A DNA stretch of 64,000 nucleotides from Micromonospora zamorensis (lineage in GTDB: Bacteria > Actinomycetota > Actinomycetes > Mycobacteriales > Micromonosporaceae). The notes beneath the pieces are model-generated. The model was given only the letters and a program-made list of their open reading frames with translations. It had not been told where the DNA came from and searched no databases. The position numbers and the translations under genes are program-made. Positions 59,859-64,000 of this stretch are shown piece after piece; positions within the stretch are counted from its first letter, which is position 1, and every line of letters begins with the position of its first letter. The stretch covers positions 2,046,001 to 2,110,000 of the forward strand of contig NZ_LT607755.1 in the NCBI RefSeq assembly GCF_900090275.1, given 5' to 3'.

Positions 59859-62633
59859 ATGGGACTCGTTGAAAGAGACAAGGCGGTGGCCGGCCTCGAG
59901 GGTCTGCTCACCGAGGCGGTCGCGGGCCGTGGCCGGGTGGCGATGATCACCGGCACCGTCGGCACCGGCAAGAGCGAACTACTGCACACCCTGGCCGACC
60001 GGGCGGTCGACTTCGGTGCACTCGCGGTCACCGCGAGCGGCGCCCACGCCGAGCGCAACCTGCCCCTGGCGCTGCTCAGCCAGCTCTTCCACGACGCGCC
60101 CCTGCAGGACCGTGAGCGTGAGCGGGCGATGAGCCTGCTGCACGAGGGCACGGTAGCGGCCCTGGCCGCCGACAACCGCGACGACAACGAGCACATCGAC
60201 GTGCAGATCGTGCACGGGCTCTGCACCATCCTGCTGGAACTGGCCGAGCGCTACCCGCTGGCCCTGCTCGTCGACGACGTGCACCAGGCCGACCGCGCCT
60301 CGGTGGTCTGCCTGGCGTACCTGGCCCGCCGCGCCCGGTTCGCGCCGGTCCTGGTCGCCTTCACCCAGACCGAGTTCGGACGCAGCGCGGAACCGTCCTG
60401 GCAGGCGGAACTGCTGCGCCCGGGGCACGGCAGCCGGGTCAAGCTGACCGCGCTCACCGGCCTCGGCGTCCAGCAGTTCGCCGCCGAGACGGTCGGCGCG
60501 GAGGTCGCCGAACGGCTCGCCGGCCAGTGGTACCAGCTCACCGGCGGTAACCCTCTGCTGGTCGGCGGCCTGCTGGAGGACTACCAGACCGCCACCGAGG
60601 AGACCGGCGCCGCCCCGGACGAGGTGGTGGTGGGGGAGCGGTACGCCCAAGCCGTCGTGTCCTGCCTGCGCCGCGGTGATCCGCAGCTGCTGGAGGTCGC
60701 CCGCGGCGTCGCCGTGCTCGCCGACACCGAAGCGCTCGACCGGCTCCTGCGCACCGACGCCGGCGTGGTCGCGCAGGCCATGCGGGCTCTGACCACGGCC
60801 GGCATCTTCACCCTCGGTGGGTTCCGGCACCCGGTGGCCGCGGCCGCCGTGCTCGCCGGATTCGACCAGGACGAGCGAGCGGAGCTGCACCGGCGCGCGG
60901 CGGTGCTCGCCTACGACGGCGGCGCGTCCGCGCGGGTCGTGGCCGAGCACCTGCTGTGCGCCAAGGAGGCCAGCGAGGCGTGGGGAGTGGCGGCGCTGGA
61001 GGACGCAGCCCGGCAGGCCCTGCGCGAGGGTCAGGTGGAGTCGGCCGTCAGCTACCTCAAGCTGGCCTGGCGGGCCTGCACCGACGAGCGGCAGAAAATC
61101 AAGATCATGACCACTCTGGTACGCGCCGAGTGGCGGGTCAACCCCAGCTCCTCCAGCAGCTACCTGCCCGAGCTCGCCGGGGCCCTGGACAAGGGCTTCC
61201 TCCAGGGCAGCGACGCGGTGATCCTGGCCAAGGCGCTGCTGTGGCACGGGCAGCTCGCCGAGGCGGAGGTGATCCTGGAGCACCTCGCGGCCACCGGAGT
61301 GGACCTCGACCCGGCCGCCGCCGGTGAGCTGGCCATGACCCGGCCCTGGCTGCGCTGCTCGTACGCGCCGCTGGCCCAGCACTTCCGGCCGGCCCCGGTG
61401 ACCGTCTCCACGGTCTCGGCGAGCCGTCGCCTGGAAGCCGCCAACGCGCTGTCCACGGTGCTCAGCGCCACCCCGTCAGAGAGCGTGGCCGGGGTCGTCG
61501 AGCGCATCCTGCGCAGCTCCCGGCTCGACGAGATGAGCCTGGACACGGTGGAGAGCGCCCTGCTCACCCTCACCTACGGCGGACACGCCGAGCAGGCCGC
61601 GCCGTGGTGTGACCTGTTCATCGAGGAGGCGCACACCCGGCGCGCACCCAGCCGGCAGGCCCGGCTCTCCGCGATCCGGGCCGAGGTGGCTCTGCGCCTC
61701 GGTGACCTGCCCGGCGCGGCCCGGCACGCCCGTCTGGCCCTGGAGATCATGCCGCCGAGCAGCTGGGGGGTGGCCGTCGGTGTGCCGCTGGCCAGCCTGG
61801 TGACGGCGTGCACCGCGATGGGTCGCTTCGAAGAGGTCGCCGAGTGGTTGGACCAGCCGGTTCCGGAAACGATGTTCCAGACCCGGTACGGGCTGCACTA
61901 CCTGCACGCGCGTGGTCGCTACAGCATGGCCACCGGCCACCTGCCGCTGGCGCTGCGCGACTTCCAGAAGTGCGGTGAGCTGATGACCACCTGGGAGCTG
62001 GACGCTCCCGGTCTGGTGGCGTGGCGCACCGACGCCGCCGAGGCGCTGCTGCGGATGGGACGCCCGGACCAGGCCCGCCGGCTCATCGAGGATCAGCTGG
62101 GTCGCTGCGGCAAGGACATGCCGCGCGTGCACGGCTCGGCGCTGCGCCTGCTCGCCGCGACCAGCCAGCTGCGGCACCGGCCTATGCTGCTGCGGCAGGC
62201 GGCCGACCTGTTGCAGTCCGGCGCCGACCGGTACGAGCACTCCCGGGTGCTCGTCGACCTGACCGAGGCGTACCACGCTCTGGGTGAGTCGCGGCGGGCG
62301 GGAATGATCGGCCGGCGGGCCCGGGCCCTGGCAGAGGAGTGCGACGCACAGCCGCTGCTCCGTCGGCTCTCGCGGGACATCGGCTGGGACGACAAGGAGA
62401 CCGCCGCGGCACAGCCGAGCGTCACCGGCAGCGCCGCGATGCTCAGCGACGCCGAGCGCCGGGTTGCGGCCCTGGCCGCGATCGGCTACACCAACCGGGA
62501 GATCTCCGACAAGCTCTACATCACGGTGAGCACCGTGGAGCAGCACCTGACGCGCATCTACCGCAAGCTCGGCGTGGTGGGGCGTACCGACCTGCCGGCC
62601 CACCTCGAACTCGACCTGTCCGCGACCGTCTGA
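59859..62633 (+). CDS. LAL-family (MalT-like) ATPase regulator with LuxR HTH
   Basis: A 924-residue large ATP-binding LuxR regulator. Walker A GTVGTGKS (32-39), a LLVDDVHQAD Walker B, a long helical/TPR-like middle, and a C-terminal LuxR HTH (about 862-920: SDAERRVAALAAIGYTNREI and STVEQHLTRIYRKLGV). Such proteins activate specialised-metabolism genes. It is the last gene of the TTL-LeuA operon, 46 bases after leuA; a strong terminator follows. Confidence 0.9.
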   Translation: MGLVERDKAVAGLEGLLTEAVAGRGRVAMITGTVGTGKSELLHTLADRAVDFGALAVTASGAHAERNLPLALLSQLFHDAPLQDRERERAMSLLHEGTVAALAADNRDDNEHIDVQIVHGLCTILLELAERYPLALLVDDVHQADRASVVCLAYLARRARFAPVLVAFTQTEFGRSAEPSWQAELLRPGHGSRVKLTALTGLGVQQFAAETVGAEVAERLAGQWYQLTGGNPLLVGGLLEDYQTATEETGAAPDEVVVGERYAQAVVSCLRRGDPQLLEVARGVAVLADTEALDRLLRTDAGVVAQAMRALTTAGIFTLGGFRHPVAAAAVLAGFDQDERAELHRRAAVLAYDGGASARVVAEHLLCAKEASEAWGVAALEDAARQALREGQVESAVSYLKLAWRACTDERQKIKIMTTLVRAEWRVNPSSSSSYLPELAGALDKGFLQGSDAVILAKALLWHGQLAEAEVILEHLAATGVDLDPAAAGELAMTRPWLRCSYAPLAQHFRPAPVTVSTVSASRRLEAANALSTVLSATPSESVAGVVERILRSSRLDEMSLDTVESALLTLTYGGHAEQAAPWCDLFIEEAHTRRAPSRQARLSAIRAEVALRLGDLPGAARHARLALEIMPPSSWGVAVGVPLASLVTACTAMGRFEEVAEWLDQPVPETMFQTRYGLHYLHARGRYSMATGHLPLALRDFQKCGELMTTWELDAPGLVAWRTDAAEALLRMGRPDQARRLIEDQLGRCGKDMPRVHGSALRLLAATSQLRHRPMLLRQAADLLQSGADRYEHSRVLVDLTEAYHALGESRRAGMIGRRARALAEECDAQPLLRRLSRDIGWDDKETAAAQPSVTGSAAMLSDAERRVAALAAIGYTNREISDKLYITVSTVEQHLTRIYRKLGVVGRTDLPAHLELDLSATV

Positions 62634-62636
62634 CCC

Positions 62637-62687
62637 CGCACACCAGGCCCCGCACCGCGTCGACGCGTGGCGGGGCCGCGGTGTGCG
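62637..62687. terminator. Strong hairpin terminator after the LAL gene
   Basis: Outer CGCACACC / GGTGTGCG, inner GGCCCCGC / GGCGGGGC, and a core CGCGTCGACGCG give a long stem between the convergent LAL and metallophosphoesterase genes. Confidence 0.8.
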
Positions 62688-62787
62688 CGGGCCATCTCAG
62701 CGGGGTGCGCACGGCCAACGGGCCGGCGCGAACCGGGCAGGGCGGGCTTGGGGAAGCGACCATGCGACGGGGGTGCGCCCGCTTCGG

Positions 62788-63645
62788 TCAGGACGGCTCG
62801 CCGGCGGGAAGAATGACACGCAGCGGGTCACCGTGCCGGCCGTACAGGTCCTGCTCGCGGGGGTAGCCGAGCGAGACCTCCTCGAAGCGGACCCCGTCCT
62901 CCAGGGTGGTCCTCGGGATGTGCAGGTGGCCGTAGACCACCACGGCCGCCCGGTGCTCCAGGTGCCACCTCGCGGTGCCGGTGGTGCCGCACCACTGGGC
63001 GAACTGCGGATAGCGCAGCACCCAGGTCGGCTCCCGGGTCAGAGGGAAGTGGTTGACCAGCACGGTCGGCAGCGCCGGATCGCACGCGGCGAGGCGCCGC
63101 TCGGACTCCCGCAGCCGGGCCCGACACCAGTCGTCGGCGCCCTGGTAGGGGTCGGCGTGCAGCAGGAACTCGTCGGTGCAGACGATCCCGGCCGACTCGG
63201 CCCAGTGACGCGCCTGCTCCTTCGTGGTGCCCGGCGGGCGGAACGTGTAGTCGTAGAGCACGAACAGCGGCACCACGACGACCGGGCCGCCGGCCCCGCG
63301 CCACACCGGGAAGTCGTCCTCGGGCGTGACGACGCCCAGGTCACGACACATCCGGACGAGTTCGCGGTAGCGCTCTTCGCCACGCAGCTGCACCGGGTCG
63401 TCGGCGGGCGTCCACAGCTCGTGGTTGCCCGGCACCCAGATCACCGTGGCGAAGCGCTCGGCGAGGACTGTCAGCGCCCACCGGACGTCGGCCATCTTCT
63501 CGCCGACGTCGCCGGCGACGATCAACCAGTCGTCGGCGTGCCCCGGGCGCAGCCCGAGCACCGTCTCCCGGTTGCGGGCATAGCCGACGTGCAGATCGCT
63601 GATCGCCAACAACCTGCCGTGCGGGACCGTACCGGGAACACTCAC
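62788..63645 (-). CDS. Metallophosphoesterase
   Basis: A 285-residue calcineurin-like phosphoesterase from GTG 63645. Metal-site motifs: LLAISDLHVGYA, VAGDVGEKM, VIWVPGNHELW, LVNHFPLT and VVVYGHLHIPRT. All five are intact. The substrate is unknown; in some actinomycetes such a gene lies beside a phosphopantetheinyl transferase, not seen here. Single gene, minus strand. Confidence 0.85.
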   Translation of the reverse strand: MSVPGTVPHGRLLAISDLHVGYARNRETVLGLRPGHADDWLIVAGDVGEKMADVRWALTVLAERFATVIWVPGNHELWTPADDPVQLRGEERYRELVRMCRDLGVVTPEDDFPVWRGAGGPVVVVPLFVLYDYTFRPPGTTKEQARHWAESAGIVCTDEFLLHADPYQGADDWCRARLRESERRLAACDPALPTVLVNHFPLTREPTWVLRYPQFAQWCGTTGTARWHLEHRAAVVVYGHLHIPRTTLEDGVRFEEVSLGYPREQDLYGRHGDPLRVILPAGEPS

Positions 63646-63859
63646 GACGACGATCGTAGGCGCGGACCGGTGCCGACCGGAACGGTCGCGGACCGGATCA
63701 CGGGCCATCTGAGCTGGCCTACGGGAGCTAGGGGGCCCGCTAAGGGTTGTCCGCGCACAGGCCTCTCCCGATGCTGGTTGCGATAGGCGAATGCCGGTGC
63801 CAGCGCCGTTTTCGAGGATTTCCGCCGACGGTGGGATCCCTGTCGAGAGGAGACCACCG

Positions 63860-64000
63860 ATGATCAAGGCGCGCGGTCTGACCAAGACGTTCCAGATCAA
63901 CAAGTTCACCGTCGAAGCCGTACGCGGCATCGACCTCGACGTCTCCTCCGGCGAGATGGTCGGCTTCCTCGGCCCCAACGGAGCCGGCAAGTCCACCACG
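63860..64000 (+). CDS. ABC transporter ATP-binding protein (start only)
   Basis: From ATG 63860, preceded by GAGAGGAG, the frame reads [10 protein letters not shown] and [15 protein letters not shown] up to the Walker [12 protein letters not shown] at the window edge. The style is DrrA-like ABC-2 ATPase for drug or lipid export. Only 47 codons are visible. Confidence 0.85.
   Translation, partial: MIKARGLTKTFQINKFTVEAVRGIDLDVSSGEMVGFLGPNGAGKSTT

Overview
The window comes from a high-GC actinomycete, most likely Micromonosporaceae (Micromonospora-like). The signs are the very strong G/C bias at third codon positions, many GTG starts, a mycothiol-type maleylpyruvate isomerase family protein, ECF sigma factors, a SARP/AfsR-type regulator, a LAL regulator, and many secreted hydrolases. 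No tRNA, rRNA, CRISPR array or complete transposase was seen.

Layout. 0-5 kb: the start of a GH78 rhamnosidase, divergent from a secreted penicillin-acylase-type Ntn hydrolase with an F5/8C domain. 4.8-5.8 kb and 7.2-7.6 kb: gene debris (a LigD phosphoesterase remnant, a cupin remnant, a frameshifted sensor-kinase N-terminus and a frameshifted alpha/beta hydrolase) around an exported amidase. 7.7-13.6 kb: a NarL-type two-component system, membrane proteins, a cupin, a feruloyl-esterase/ricin-lectin protein and a DM13 protein. 13.7-25.7 kb: SDR/TetR pair, HelD/HelR-like helicase, GH15 enzyme, DksA-type zinc-finger protein, NDH-2-like oxidoreductase with SigJ, and an alpha/beta hydrolase. 25.7-45.6 kb: many small metabolic genes, several divergent from their own regulator with a clear palindrome between them (MDR reductase/ArsR, MerR/SDR, DJ-1/GlxA). 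A methyltransferase bounded by 33-bp inverted repeats lies in this stretch. 45.7-51.3 kb: a zinc-finger-less DnaG-like primase, SMP-30, a stand-alone LigD phosphoesterase and a TMEM175 channel. 52-62.6 kb: an acyl-CoA synthetase with two TTA codons, a giant SARP-NB-ARC-TPR regulator, a 59-residue exported peptide, a transthyretin-like protein lacking the hydroxyisourate-hydrolase residues, a LeuA paralogue and a LAL regulator. The window ends in a metallophosphoesterase and the start of an ABC ATPase.

Working together. The most suggestive unit is 52.2-62.6 kb. Two large ATPase-type regulators flank a divergent promoter carrying phased GATAG repeats, with an exported peptide on one side and a TTL-LeuA-LAL operon on the other. 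I read this as a regulated specialised-metabolism or signalling locus. The product and the signalling role are inference only. The second notable unit is the inverted-repeat-bounded methyltransferase module at 33.2-34.3 kb.
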